Assembly: GCA_949948985.1 (NCBI GenBank)
Contig: CATLIG010000002.1
Location: 48,275 to 112,274 of the forward strand
DNA length: 64,000 bases
Source of the DNA: an uncultured Clostridia bacterium
Lineage (GTDB): Bacteria > Bacillota > Clostridia > Lachnospirales > CAG-274
Direction of reading: 5' to 3'
Under the pieces are notes generated by a model. That model saw nothing but the letters and a program-made list of their open reading frames with translations. It was not told where the DNA came from and ran no database searches. The translations under genes were made by a program, and so were the position numbers. Shown one piece after another: positions 1 to 8,375 of this stretch (position 1 is its first letter; every line of letters starts with the position of its first letter).

Positions 1-8
1 TTTTTAAA

Positions 9-113
9 GCAATCCGCAAAGTTTTAAATAGTAAAATAATAAAGCAATCTTTAATTTAGTATGTTTTGTACATTATTTTATTGTTTTAGTATAATCACTA
101 GTTTTGCGGTTGT
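9..113. repeat. Family B palindromic element overlapping the end of nadD-yqeK
   Basis: The left arm begins GCAATCCGCAAAGTTTT and the right arm carries ATTATTTTATTGTTTTAG followed by TTTTGCGGTTG, so the stretch is self-complementary. The same arms recur in many gaps of this window (family B). The right arm runs into the coding end of nadD-yqeK and supplies its stop codon and last residues. Confidence 0.6.
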
Positions 114-1335
114 TTTTTCTCATGCAGTTTTCATAATAATTTAAAGCCGAAAGGCTTAACGAATGTATCATACGAAGTTTTTCTCGGTTATAGTCGATTG
201 TGCTGTTTAAAGCGATATACATAGCTTTATCAAGATTTTCGTAAGACAATTTACGTATCTCTTCCAAACCTTTGTATGGTTTTCTGGCAGGTTCGATTAC
301 ATCAGCTATATATATTATTTTTTCAAGCAGTGACATTTCAGGTTTGCCTGTAGTATGATATTTTATGGCATTCAATATTTCTATATCGTTTATTAAATAA
401 TCGTTTTGTGCTATTACCGCTCCCAAAAAACTATGGACAAGGTCAAGCTGATGTTTCATTACATCATCAAGCTCAATATCATATTTTTGACAAAGCTCTA
501 ATGTTTTTTCAGGTGGAAAATCTTTAGCACAGTCGTGAAGAAGTCCGGCAGTGTATGCCTTTTCAACGTCCGCTCCCCAGAATTTGGCAAGGTTTGCCGC
601 CTCTACGGCAACATTTTGCGTATGCTCAAATCTTGTTGGTTTCAAAACACCGTGCAGATTTTGATTTATAAAATTAAACAGTGGTCTTTTTTTAAAAGAT
701 GTTTTATATAGATTATATTTTTTTATATACTGTTCAACCTCATCAGGAAGAAGATATTTAATAGGTTTGTCTTCCACTACACGGTTTCTTATATCTGTTG
801 ACGAAATAGAAAGAGCGGGTACTTCTATAAAGATTAAATTTATTTTATACTTTTTCTCAAAGCCTTTAAGGGTAGCAAGTAATTTATCTTTATCGTATCC
901 GGGACGTGTTACGGCTACAAAATTACATATTTTAAAAAGTTCCTCTGGGTCTTTCCATGTTAAAATCTCATTTATAGCGTCAGCTCCAGTTATAAAATAT
1001 ATTTCTGTTTTATCAGAACATATTTTTTTTAAGTTTTTTATAGTATCAATAGTATAGGTTAAACCAGGACGGTCTATTTCCATTCTTGACACACTGAAAT
1101 AAGGATTATTCGATGTGGCAAGAACTGTCATAAGATAGCGGTGTTCATCATATCCCACCATTTTATTATCTTTATGCGGAGGCCTGCCGGTGGGAATAAA
1201 AATAACTTTTTCGGCGTTTATTTTTACACGCACAGTTTCTGCCGTAACAAGGTGACCGTAATGTATAGGGTCAAAAGTTCCTCCCATTACGGCTATTTTA
1301 CCGCAGTTTTTGATATCCAGAATTTCATCTCTCAT
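73..1335 (-). CDS. nadD: Fused nicotinate-nucleotide adenylyltransferase (NadD) / YqeK HD hydrolase
   Basis: A 420-residue protein with two enzymes in one chain. The N-terminal half (about residues 12-210) is NadD, which adenylates nicotinate mononucleotide in NAD synthesis. It shows the nucleotidyltransferase signature GGTFDPIHYGH at 18-28 and ISSTDIR near 178. The C-terminal half (about 215-400) is a YqeK-type HD domain with HTQNV near 237 and LLHDCAKD near 266; that family hydrolyses diadenosine tetraphosphate. In many Firmicutes these are two adjacent genes, and fused forms also occur. The start is supported by GAGGGG five bases upstream of ATG. The last residues (after about RKTSD) lie in a family B repeat arm, so the C-terminal tail looks acquired. 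Both activities are inferred from motifs. Confidence 0.93.
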   Translation of the reverse strand: MRDEILDIKNCGKIAVMGGTFDPIHYGHLVTAETVRVKINAEKVIFIPTGRPPHKDNKMVGYDEHRYLMTVLATSNNPYFSVSRMEIDRPGLTYTIDTIKNLKKICSDKTEIYFITGADAINEILTWKDPEELFKICNFVAVTRPGYDKDKLLATLKGFEKKYKINLIFIEVPALSISSTDIRNRVVEDKPIKYLLPDEVEQYIKKYNLYKTSFKKRPLFNFINQNLHGVLKPTRFEHTQNVAVEAANLAKFWGADVEKAYTAGLLHDCAKDFPPEKTLELCQKYDIELDDVMKHQLDLVHSFLGAVIAQNDYLINDIEILNAIKYHTTGKPEMSLLEKIIYIADVIEPARKPYKGLEEIRKLSYENLDKAMYIALNSTIDYNREKLRMIHSLSLSALNYYENCMRKNNRKTSDYTKTIK

Positions 1336-1512
1336 TTGTTCCCCTCTTTTTATATTAATAATGTTTGTTTTTACAAAGTTTATTTTAATTATATCACATA
1401 TACTTTTAATAAGTCTATAGAAAATTAAACTGAGATATTATAGCGATTACGAAAAAAATAATTTTATCCAATATCTTTTTCTTGACTTACCGGAATTGAT
1501 GTAAATGAAAAA

Positions 1513-2115
1513 TTATATATAAAATCTCCAAGGAAAATCAACTGCTTCTTGTGCATAATCTATATTTATTCGTTTTCCTGTTTTTATAAGGGAAACGTCA
1601 ACAGGGTCGCCTTCGCTTATATATAAATCATCGCTTACAAGAGATATTTTATCAAATTTTTTTGTTATGTCAAGAGCCTTACAAAGCTTTCCGGGTCCAT
1701 TTGCAAAATTTTTCAGCTGATATTTACTTAATTCATTATATGATTTTTTATAACGTAAAAATGACAGAATATCTGAATCAGAATGACAGACCAGTTCAGC
1801 TCCCCTTATTAATACGGCGCATGGAATGTCTTTTGGTTCTGTAACAACATTCAGACAATAATACATACCATATATAAGGTATACATAAGCGTGACCCCCT
1901 TCCAAAAAAAGGGATTCTGTACGGGGAGTACGTTTTCCTTTATAAGCGTGGCAAGCCTTGTCAATCATACCTATATACGCTTCGGTTTCTGTTATTCTTA
2001 AACAAAGATTAACAGAGTCTTTTTTACGTACTATATACTTTCCTATTAAATCTTTTGCCACTGTCAAGGTATCACGAATATAAAAATCTTTTTTTAGTTT
2101 ATTTAAAGCAGTCAT
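1513..2115 (-). CDS. AAG-type DNA-3-methyladenine glycosylase
   Basis: A protein of about 200 residues that should excise alkylated purines such as 3-methyladenine in base excision repair. It belongs to the alkyladenine glycosylase (Mpg/AAG) family. Visible hallmarks are the ETEAY motif, whose Glu is the water-activating residue of the family, then RTPRTESLF and the conserved core around [13 protein letters not shown]. Length fits the bacterial family. The reading frame is open four codons further upstream (2127), but the GGGGG ribosome binding site lies inside that extension and is well spaced from the internal ATG, so I chose the internal start. It is monocistronic on the minus strand, with a repeat-rich gap upstream. 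Confidence 0.93.
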   Translation of the reverse strand: MTALNKLKKDFYIRDTLTVAKDLIGKYIVRKKDSVNLCLRITETEAYIGMIDKACHAYKGKRTPRTESLFLEGGHAYVYLIYGMYYCLNVVTEPKDIPCAVLIRGAELVCHSDSDILSFLRYKKSYNELSKYQLKNFANGPGKLCKALDITKKFDKISLVSDDLYISEGDPVDVSLIKTGKRINIDYAQEAVDFPWRFYI

Positions 2116-2200
2116 AAATACCCCCATTTTTTAAAACAAATACATAGGTAAGTATACATTTTTTTAGGGGATTTTGCAAGGGCGTTTTTAAAAAATTTAC

Positions 2201-2360
2201 TAGATTTCTTTCAAAACTGTACAGTATCCCAAAGAGGTTAGAAAACATATTTTATTTAACGTTTCTTAACGATTTCGGTATTTAAAAATTAAAACATTTA
2301 AAAAATATTTTTTGCTTTTTTACGTAATTGTTGTAATGACGCAGTTTCGAAAAAAGTCTA
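2201..2360. repeat. Family C inverted-repeat element
   Basis: The left end AGATTTCTTTCAAAACTG pairs with the right end CAGTTTCGAAAAAAGTCT. The interior is AT-rich and contains AAAATATTTTTT. A related element with near-identical ends lies at 63294-63392. No reading frame is apparent inside. Confidence 0.6.
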
Positions 2361-2420
2361 TTGTTAAAAAGAAATCAATTTTTTAAATTTTAAAGAAAAA
2401 GTTTTTGCTTTTTTATGAAG

Positions 2421-2567
2421 TATAGTCAATCAACTTGAAAATGAGAAAAAGGAGGCGAGCTAAAAATTATTTTTGCAAGGAGGCGGAGAGCATAGCCGAC
2501 TGCCGGCAACACGGTAAAAAGTATTTTTAGCTGTCGAACTTACTTATTTTTAAGTTGATTGACTATA
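2421..2567. repeat. Family A MITE-like element, copy 1
   Basis: Perfect 16-bp terminal inverted repeats (TATAGTCAATCAACTT and its complement) bound a 147-bp element. The interior shares GGAGGCGAGCTAAAAATT with the longer copies but lacks about 17 bp of the central GC-rich hairpin present at 49902 and 53416. The left arm is itself imperfectly complementary to the right arm, so transcripts would fold into one long hairpin. Confidence 0.85.
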
Positions 2568-2635
2568 TATAAAACTTTTCAAATTAGTCAAAAAAATTTA
2601 GCAAAGCGCACACACTGTGTTATAAAGTTTAGGAT

Positions 2636-2657
2636 TAAACCCTTTTTAAAGGGTTTA
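2636..2657. repeat. 22-bp perfect palindrome upstream of coaBC
   Basis: TAAACCCTTT-TT-AAAGGGTTTA is a perfect stem with a two-base centre, in the 340-bp gap between the family A element and coaBC. It has no following T run, so it is not an obvious terminator. It could be an operator or a relic of another repeat. Nothing else recognisable was seen in 2568-2907. Confidence 0.5.
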
Positions 2658-2907
2658 CGGGTGTGGGTATAGCCTACGATTTTAAAAAATTTATTTTCGT
2701 GCTTATTGTTAAGTAATATGTGGATTTTTATGTAAAAGTGTGTTATTATAAAAACAGTAAATATAGCGAAGAAATAAAAGAGTGAACGGATTATTAAGGT
2801 ATGTTTAACAAAAATGGATGTATAAAAGCATTATTTTATTGCTTCGCACTAGAAAATTTGAAAATTATTATAGTACAGTAAAAAATAAAACGCAGAGAGG
2901 GATTAAA

Positions 2908-4089
2908 ATGCTTAAAGGAAAAACAGTTGTTATTGGTGTAACGGGAAGTGTGGCGGCATATAAGGCGGTATATTTGGCAAGGCTTCTTATAAAGCAAAGA
3001 GCGGAGGTTCATATAATACTTACTGAAAATGGGGCGAAGTTTATTACACCCATAACATTTGAGTCTTTAACAGGAACAAAATGTATAGTTGATACTTTTG
3101 ACAGAAATTTTGAGTTTGATATTAAACATATTTCACTGGCTAAAAAAGCGGATTTATTTCTTGTAGCTCCCGCAAGTGCAAATATTATCGGAAAAATAGC
3201 TAACGGTATAGCTGACGATATGTTATCTACTACAATAATGGCGGCTGTATGTCCTAAGATTATAGCTCCCGCTATGAATACAAATATGTATTGTAATTCT
3301 ATTGTACAGGAAAACATTGAAAAGCTTAAAAGGCATAATTACAAAATAATAGCTCCTGAAAAAGGGCTTTTGGCTTGTAAAGATATTGGCGATGGAAAGT
3401 TTCCAGAACCAGAGACAATACTTGAGTATATTTTGTATGAGATAGCCAAGGAAAAAGATATGTGCGGGAAAAAGGTTATTGTTACAGCCGGACCTACAAG
3501 AGAGGCTTTAGACCCTGTCAGGTTTATCTCTAATCATTCTACAGGCAAAATGGGATATGCTATAGTGAAAGAATGTTTAATGAGAGGTGCGAAAGTTACA
3601 TTGATTTCAGGACCTGTGCCTTTGAAAAAACCTCTATTCGCTGAAGTTATAAATATTATGTCAGCTGAAGAAATGTATGAGGAAGTATTGAAACGGTTTG
3701 ATGAATGCGATTATATTTTTAAATCAGCCGCTGTCGCTGATTATACCCCAAAAAATACATTTGACAACAAAATTAAAAAGGGTGAAGATGAAATGTCAAT
3801 TTCACTAAACAGGACAAATGATATATTAAAAGCTATAGGAGAAAAGAAAACAAACCAATTTATATGCGGTTTTTCAATGGAAACAGAAAACCTTATTGAA
3901 AATTCAAAGAAAAAGCTTAAAAGTAAAAACGCAGACATGATTGTCGCAAATAATTTAAAAACTGACGGAGCTGGATTTGGTACGGATACAAATGTAGTTA
4001 CTATTATAACAAAAGAAAATATTAAAGAATTGCCCAAAATGAGTAAAGAAAACGTTGCCTGTGAAATTGTTAACGAGGTGCTGAAATGA
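2908..4089 (+). CDS. coaBC: Bifunctional phosphopantothenoylcysteine decarboxylase / phosphopantothenate-cysteine ligase
   Basis: A 393-residue bifunctional enzyme for two central steps of CoA synthesis. The CoaC half carries the flavoprotein start GVTGSVAAYKA (residues 10-20), the catalytic His region HISLAKKADL near 74 and the substrate motif PAMNTNMY near 121. The CoaB half begins near 188 with VTAGPTREALDPVRFISN followed by STGKMGYA. The frame is open back to 2818, but AGAGGGA sits correctly before the ATG at 2908 and the family start aligns there. Its stop overlaps the ATG of ispE by four bases (ATGA), so the two are translationally coupled. It complements the pan operon at 60-63 kb. Confidence 0.95.
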   Translation: MLKGKTVVIGVTGSVAAYKAVYLARLLIKQRAEVHIILTENGAKFITPITFESLTGTKCIVDTFDRNFEFDIKHISLAKKADLFLVAPASANIIGKIANGIADDMLSTTIMAAVCPKIIAPAMNTNMYCNSIVQENIEKLKRHNYKIIAPEKGLLACKDIGDGKFPEPETILEYILYEIAKEKDMCGKKVIVTAGPTREALDPVRFISNHSTGKMGYAIVKECLMRGAKVTLISGPVPLKKPLFAEVINIMSAEEMYEEVLKRFDECDYIFKSAAVADYTPKNTFDNKIKKGEDEMSISLNRTNDILKAIGEKKTNQFICGFSMETENLIENSKKKLKSKNADMIVANNLKTDGAGFGTDTNVVTIITKENIKELPKMSKENVACEIVNEVLK

Positions 4090-4952
4090 ATGAGATTACA
4101 ATGAAAGCTAGAGCTAAAATTAATATAGCTCTTGATATTATTGGAAAGCGAACAGATGGATATCACGAAATAAGAACTATTATGCAGACTGTTGATTTAC
4201 ATGATAAAATAACACTGAAACAAACTGACAATGACAAGATTACATTAATTACAAACAGCAATAAAATTCCCTCTGACAGCTCTAATTTAGCTTATAAAGC
4301 GGCGGAATATATTAAAAAAAATTATTCTTTTAAAAATGGGCTGGAAATAAAAATTGAAAAGAATATTCCCGTTGCGGCTGGACTTGCCGGAGGAAGCACT
4401 GATTGCGCCGCTGTACTGCTTGGAGTAAGAAAATTATTTAATATTTCTTTATCTGATAAAAAACTCTTGGAAATTGCTTCGTCTATGGGCGCTGATGTGG
4501 CTTATTGTCTTACGGGCGGAACGTGTCTTGCTGAGGGAATAGGTGAGAAAATCTCAAAAATACATCCATTTTCAAAGATGTTTGTAGTTATAGCGAAACC
4601 TGACATAGATGTTTCTACAGAATGGGTATATAAAAATTTTGATTTGTCGGTGGTTGAGAAATCTCCTGATATTGAGAAAATGAAAATTGACATTGAAAAA
4701 AACAATATTAATGGTATTTGCGGTAATCTTTGCAATGTTTTGGAAACGGTTACAATACGTGAATATCCTATTATAGATGATATAAAAAGGACTATGCTTG
4801 AATTTGGTGCGTCAGGGGCGCTTATGAGCGGAAGCGGACCGTCTGTTTTTGGATTGTATACTCAAAAAGAAGACTGTGTAAATACTGTTTCTTGTATAAA
4901 TGAGAGATTTAAAAATGTTGAGTGCCATATAACGTTTATATCAAATTTTTAA
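4086..4952 (+). CDS. ispE: 4-diphosphocytidyl-2-C-methyl-D-erythritol kinase
   Basis: A 288-residue GHMP-family kinase that phosphorylates CDP-methylerythritol in the non-mevalonate (MEP) isoprenoid route. The ATP-binding glycine/serine loop is PVAAGLAGGSTDCAAVL from about residue 96, and the C-terminal GHMP motif is MSGSGPSVFG near 248. The N-terminus KARAKINIALDI is typical of IspE. The start overlaps the coaBC stop in ATGA, with GAGGTG as ribosome binding site inside coaBC. The stop codon TAA is shared with a solo family A terminal repeat (4951-4966), so the 3' end was probably reset by repeat insertion. Confidence 0.95.
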   Translation: MNEITMKARAKINIALDIIGKRTDGYHEIRTIMQTVDLHDKITLKQTDNDKITLITNSNKIPSDSSNLAYKAAEYIKKNYSFKNGLEIKIEKNIPVAAGLAGGSTDCAAVLLGVRKLFNISLSDKKLLEIASSMGADVAYCLTGGTCLAEGIGEKISKIHPFSKMFVVIAKPDIDVSTEWVYKNFDLSVVEKSPDIEKMKIDIEKNNINGICGNLCNVLETVTIREYPIIDDIKRTMLEFGASGALMSGSGPSVFGLYTQKEDCVNTVSCINERFKNVECHITFISNF

Positions 4953-4966
4953 GTTGATTAACTATA
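4951..4966. repeat. Solo family A terminal repeat at the ispE stop codon
   Basis: AAGTTGATTAACTATA matches the family A right end (AAGTTGATTGACTATA) with one mismatch. No partner arm is present. The last two bases of the ispE stop codon are its first two bases. Confidence 0.7.
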
Positions 4967-5012
4967 ATAATAAAACCGTGTGCCTTATATGTACTAATTA
5001 AGGACAAGACGT

Positions 5013-5056
5013 TATAGCAATTCGTACTAAAAATTTTGCGAATTGCTATTTTTATT
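5013..5056 (+). terminator. Hairpin terminator after coaBC-ispE (family B derived)
   Basis: Arms ATAGCAATTCG and CGAATTGCTAT flank a loop with ACTAAAAATTTTG and are followed by TTTTTATTTTTG. The arms are the outer ends of the family B repeat, so a deleted repeat seems to serve as an intrinsic terminator. The gene on the other strand ends at 5052, so it may act from both sides. Confidence 0.65.
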
Positions 5057-5657
5057 TTTGAGAAATATTTGATAAATTTATTTTTTCTACAAATCGATTG
5101 ATTTTATTTGTTAAATTAAGTTTTTCTAAGTCACTGAAATCATCAAATCTATATAAAGGCATACTATCGGTATTAATATATTTAAGTGTATCCTCATAGG
5201 AAGCGTTTATTTGCCTTAATATAAGTTTTGTGACTTTTTCAACAGGATAAAAGTCTTTTGTTGTACCGCCGCCTGTTAATAAAAGAAATCCCCTCTTTTT
5301 TTTAATATGAAAGTTTTCATCTTTTCTTATATACTTTGAAACATAAAAATATTGAAATCTTGACGCGAAATTTAAAAAAGAACCGCTTAACATGGAGTAG
5401 TGCAAAGGTGACGCTATTATTATATTGTCGGCTTTTTCTATCTCATTGAGAAAAACGGTCGTTTTATCTTTATCATTTTCAGCTAAAGCACATTTACTTG
5501 ATGTATAACATTTTTGACAGTCTATACAAGGGGTTATATTTTTGGAAAAAGTATTTATTATTTTAAAACCGCTGTTTAGTTTAGGCAATATCATATTTAT
5601 CAAGATGGAAGTGTTTCCATCTTTTTTTGGTGAGCCGTTTAAAATTACTGTATACAT
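5052..5657 (-). CDS. Flavodoxin-fold NAD(P)H-dependent reductase, iron-sulfur flavoprotein-like
   Basis: A 201-residue protein of the NADPH-dependent FMN reductase / iron-sulfur flavoprotein superfamily. The N-terminal FMN phosphate loop is LNGSPKKDGNTS (residues 6-17), and a second FMN-contact segment reads SPLHYSMLSG. Four cysteines, C44-x2-C47-x2-C50-x5-C56, match the compact cysteine motif of iron-sulfur flavoproteins that bind a 4Fe-4S cluster. It is likely a cytosolic electron-transfer flavoprotein of anaerobes; donor and acceptor are unknown. It is a single gene convergent with ispE. Family assignment is firm, while the cluster is inferred from the spacing alone. Confidence 0.82.
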   Translation of the reverse strand: MYTVILNGSPKKDGNTSILINMILPKLNSGFKIINTFSKNITPCIDCQKCYTSSKCALAENDKDKTTVFLNEIEKADNIIIASPLHYSMLSGSFLNFASRFQYFYVSKYIRKDENFHIKKKRGFLLLTGGGTTKDFYPVEKVTKLILRQINASYEDTLKYINTDSMPLYRFDDFSDLEKLNLTNKINRFVEKINLSNISQK

Positions 5658-5771
5658 ATAAATGTCTCCTTAATAAAAGCAAAATTTATAAAACAGCCAG
5701 ATGCTGTTTTGTGTCTGAAAGGCATTGTCTTTTAATACTAAAACTTTAAAATTGATATTTGCCATATTTTA

Positions 5772-5809
5772 GAAAACTCCGGAAAAATATATTTTTTTCC
5801 GGAGTTTTC
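5772..5809 (-). terminator. Terminator downstream of lysS
   Basis: GAAAACTCCGGAAAAA pairs with TTTTTTTCCGGAGTTTTC across a short TATA loop, 20 bp after the lysS stop on the minus strand. The stem is long and GC-centred, but only a short T tract follows. Confidence 0.7.
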
Positions 5810-5829
5810 AGGAAATTTTCGTAAATTAT

Positions 5830-7323
5830 TTATTCAATCTGCTGTTTTGCTGCTATTGGTTTCATAGTCGGGAAGAACAGAACATCTCTGATTGAAGGAG
5901 CGTCGGTAAGAAGCATAACAAGACGGTCAATTCCCATACCAAGTCCACCTGTTGGAGGCATACCATATTCAAGGGCGAGCATAAAATCTTCGTCAATCAT
6001 ATTTGCCTCATCGTCTCCCTGCTCTCTAAGCATTTCCTGATGTTCAAATCTTTTTCTTTGGTCTATTGGGTCGTTAAGCTCAGAATAAGCGTTAGCAAGT
6101 TCACGTCCTATAACGAAAAGTTCAAATCTTTCAGTATAATCAGGTTTATCAGGTTTTCTCTTTGTAAGAGGTGATATCTCAACAGGGTGATCCATAAGGA
6201 ATGTAGGCTGTATAAGTTTTTCCTCAACAAATTTCTCAAAGAACAAGTTTAATATGTCACCTTTCTGATGACGTTCCTCAAACTCAATATTATGTTCTTT
6301 TGCTGTCTGTCTAGCTTCATCAATAGTATTTATTTGGTCAAAATCAACACCGGCATATTTTTTTACCGCTTCAAGCATTGTTATTCTTTCAAATGGTTTT
6401 CCAAAATCTATTTCAGTGCCTTGATAAACAACTTTTGTGCCTCCTGTAACCTCTTTGCAGACAGCTCTTATCATATCCTCTATTAAATCCATCATACCTT
6501 TATAATCGGTAAACGCCTCGTAAAGTTCAATTAATGTAAATTCAGGATTATGTCTTACGCTTATTCCCTCGTTTCTGAATACACGACCTATTTCATATAC
6601 TCTCTCAAGCCCTCCTACAATAAGTCTTTTAAGAGGAAGCTCAAGAGATATTCTCATATACATATCAAGGTCTAAAGTATTGTGATGTGTTATAAAAGGT
6701 CTTGCAGCCGCTCCTCCGGCTATGGTCTGGAGGGTAGGGGTTTCTACCTCAAGATAACCTCTGCCGTCCAGAAATTTTCTTACACTTTTTATTATAGCTG
6801 AACGTTTAAAAAACGTATCTCTTACATCAGGATTTACTATAAGGTCCACGTATCTTTGACGGTATCTTAAATCCTGGTCTTTAAGCCCGTGAAATTTTTC
6901 CGGCAGTGTTTGAAGACTTTTTGAAAGTAAAGTCACTTCGTGAGCTTTTATAGAAATTTCTTCTTTCTGAGTTTTAAAAACAACTCCCTTTATTCCGACT
7001 ATATCGCCTATATCAAATTTTTTAAAATCAGCGTAGTTTTCCTCACCTATATCATTTTTGCTTACATAACTTTGTATTTTTCCGTCACGGTCTAATACAT
7101 CACAGAAGGAGGCTTTACCCATAACACGTTTTGATATAAGCCTTCCGGCAACAGAAACCTCTGTACCCTCAAATTTATCAAAATTATTTCTTATTTCTTT
7201 ACTATGATTTGTAACGTCATATTTAACAATTTTAAAAGGGTCTTTGCCGGTTTCCTGAAAAGCGGCGAGCTTTTCTCTTTTAACTTTTAAAAGTTCGTTT
7301 ATATCCTTTTGACTGTCAGCCAT
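5830..7323 (-). CDS. lysS: Lysyl-tRNA synthetase, class II
   Basis: A 497-residue class II aminoacyl-tRNA synthetase that charges tRNA-Lys. The N-terminal OB-fold anticodon-binding domain (about 55-150) includes [16 protein letters not shown]. The catalytic domain holds motif 2 ([15 protein letters not shown]) and motif 3 ([12 protein letters not shown]). Length is standard. The open frame could begin at a GTG three codons upstream, but AGGAG is correctly spaced only from the ATG at 7323. A family B arm ends immediately before this ribosome binding site. It lies downstream of greA on the same strand, an arrangement common in Firmicutes, though the 200-bp gap leaves co-transcription uncertain. 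Confidence 0.97.
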   Translation of the reverse strand: MADSQKDINELLKVKREKLAAFQETGKDPFKIVKYDVTNHSKEIRNNFDKFEGTEVSVAGRLISKRVMGKASFCDVLDRDGKIQSYVSKNDIGEENYADFKKFDIGDIVGIKGVVFKTQKEEISIKAHEVTLLSKSLQTLPEKFHGLKDQDLRYRQRYVDLIVNPDVRDTFFKRSAIIKSVRKFLDGRGYLEVETPTLQTIAGGAAARPFITHHNTLDLDMYMRISLELPLKRLIVGGLERVYEIGRVFRNEGISVRHNPEFTLIELYEAFTDYKGMMDLIEDMIRAVCKEVTGGTKVVYQGTEIDFGKPFERITMLEAVKKYAGVDFDQINTIDEARQTAKEHNIEFEERHQKGDILNLFFEKFVEEKLIQPTFLMDHPVEISPLTKRKPDKPDYTERFELFVIGRELANAYSELNDPIDQRKRFEHQEMLREQGDDEANMIDEDFMLALEYGMPPTGGLGMGIDRLVMLLTDAPSIRDVLFFPTMKPIAAKQQIE

Positions 7324-7337
7324 TTTTATCACTCCTA

Positions 7338-7402
7338 TAGCAAAACAATAAAAATATGTTTTGTAAACTATTATTAAGTTTAATAAATATTTTATTGTAT
7401 TA
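7338..7402. repeat. Family B element, degenerate, abutting the lysS RBS
   Basis: CTATAGCAAAACAATAAAAATA is answered by TATTTTATTGTATTAA 40 bp further on. On the minus strand the element end reads TTGCTATA and runs directly into GGAG of lysS. A family D end (AGACTTGTTCAATAAC) follows at 7414. Confidence 0.45.
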
Positions 7403-7525
7403 ATTTTGTATATTTAGACTTGTTCAATAACATACAGCAACCAAATAAAAGAATGAACAATAAAACTTTAATAAACCTAAATATGAGATATCTGAAAATT
7501 CTTTTATTGATTTACTGTATATAAA

Positions 7526-8005
7526 TTATTGTATATCAAGAACTTTAAATTTCAATACTCCATCGGGAGCTTCAACATCAATATTATCGCCTATGGAATG
7601 ACCTAAAAGAGACATTCCGAGAGGAGATTCATTTGAGATTTTACCCAAAGACGGGTCAGCTTCAGCGGAGCCTACGATAGTATATTCAACTTCTTCCTCA
7701 AACTCTTCGTCATAAAGTTTTACTTTATTTCCAATATTTACTTTTCCCGTACTTATTTCTTCTTCGTCAATAACCTCAGCGTTTCTGAGCATTTTTTCAA
7801 TAGTAATAATTCTTGCCTCAATTTCGGCTTGTTCTTCTTTTGCGGCGTCGTATTCAGCGTTTTCGGAAAGATCGCCTTGTCCTCTTGCTTCTTTTATTTT
7901 TGCCGCAACCTCTTTACGTCTTACGACTTTAAGGTTTTCAAGTTCGTCCTCAAGATTTTTAAGACCTTCATAAGTTAAGACTATTTTTTTATTTTCCTCT
8001 GCCAT
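7526..8005 (-). CDS. greA: Transcription elongation factor GreA
   Basis: A 159-residue factor that rescues backtracked RNA polymerase by stimulating transcript cleavage. The N-terminal coiled coil holds the acidic tip region [18 protein letters not shown], and the C-terminal FKBP-like domain includes [14 protein letters not shown]. The length is that of canonical GreA. The frame is open to a GTG at 8014, but AAGGAG is ten bases upstream of the ATG at 8005 and would be too close to the GTG. A family B element directly precedes the ribosome binding site and would lie in the leader. Confidence 0.96.
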   Translation of the reverse strand: MAEENKKIVLTYEGLKNLEDELENLKVVRRKEVAAKIKEARGQGDLSENAEYDAAKEEQAEIEARIITIEKMLRNAEVIDEEEISTGKVNIGNKVKLYDEEFEEEVEYTIVGSAEADPSLGKISNESPLGMSLLGHSIGDNIDVEAPDGVLKFKVLDIQ

Positions 8006-8023
8006 TAAAAGCACACTCCTTCT

Positions 8024-8134
8024 CTAGCAATCCGCGAAAATTTAGGGGCGAAACAATAATATAATATTTAAATGTATCATAGTTTTATAAAAACTTACTA
8101 TAGTATTTTTTATTGTTTCGCTATACATCGGATT
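8024..8134. repeat. Family B element upstream of greA
   Basis: CTAGCAATCCGCGAAAATTTAG then GCGAAACAATAATATAAT forms the left arm. The right arm is TATTTTTTATTGTTTCGCTATA. It is one of the better preserved family B copies. Confidence 0.65.
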
Positions 8135-8293
8135 ATCTTTAAAATTATATCCCACATAAAATAGAATGTCAATATTTTTTCCGAAAAACTATGGAAATAT
8201 TATTGACATATTTATAAGAAGACAATAAAATAATGGGTAAGAAACTCAAGAGATTTAAAGCCCAGTACAACGATTTGCGAAAATTTTATTGTT

Positions 8294-8335
8294 TATAGTC
8301 AATCAACTTAAAAATAAGTAAGTTGATTGACTATA
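8294..8335. repeat. Family A element, minimal 42-bp copy
   Basis: It consists of the two 16-bp terminal inverted repeats around AAAATAAGT, and both ends are perfect. It looks like an internal-deletion product of the 164-bp form and shows that the ends persist without the interior. Confidence 0.85.
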
Positions 8336-8375
8336 AACAGGTTTCTTGAATATTATTGAGATAGGAGGTATTTTT

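Noticed and set aside
3741-4166. Minus-strand open frame of 141 codons over the coaBC-ispE junction
   Set aside because: It lies wholly opposite two well-supported genes, has hydrophobic low-information sequence and no ribosome binding site.
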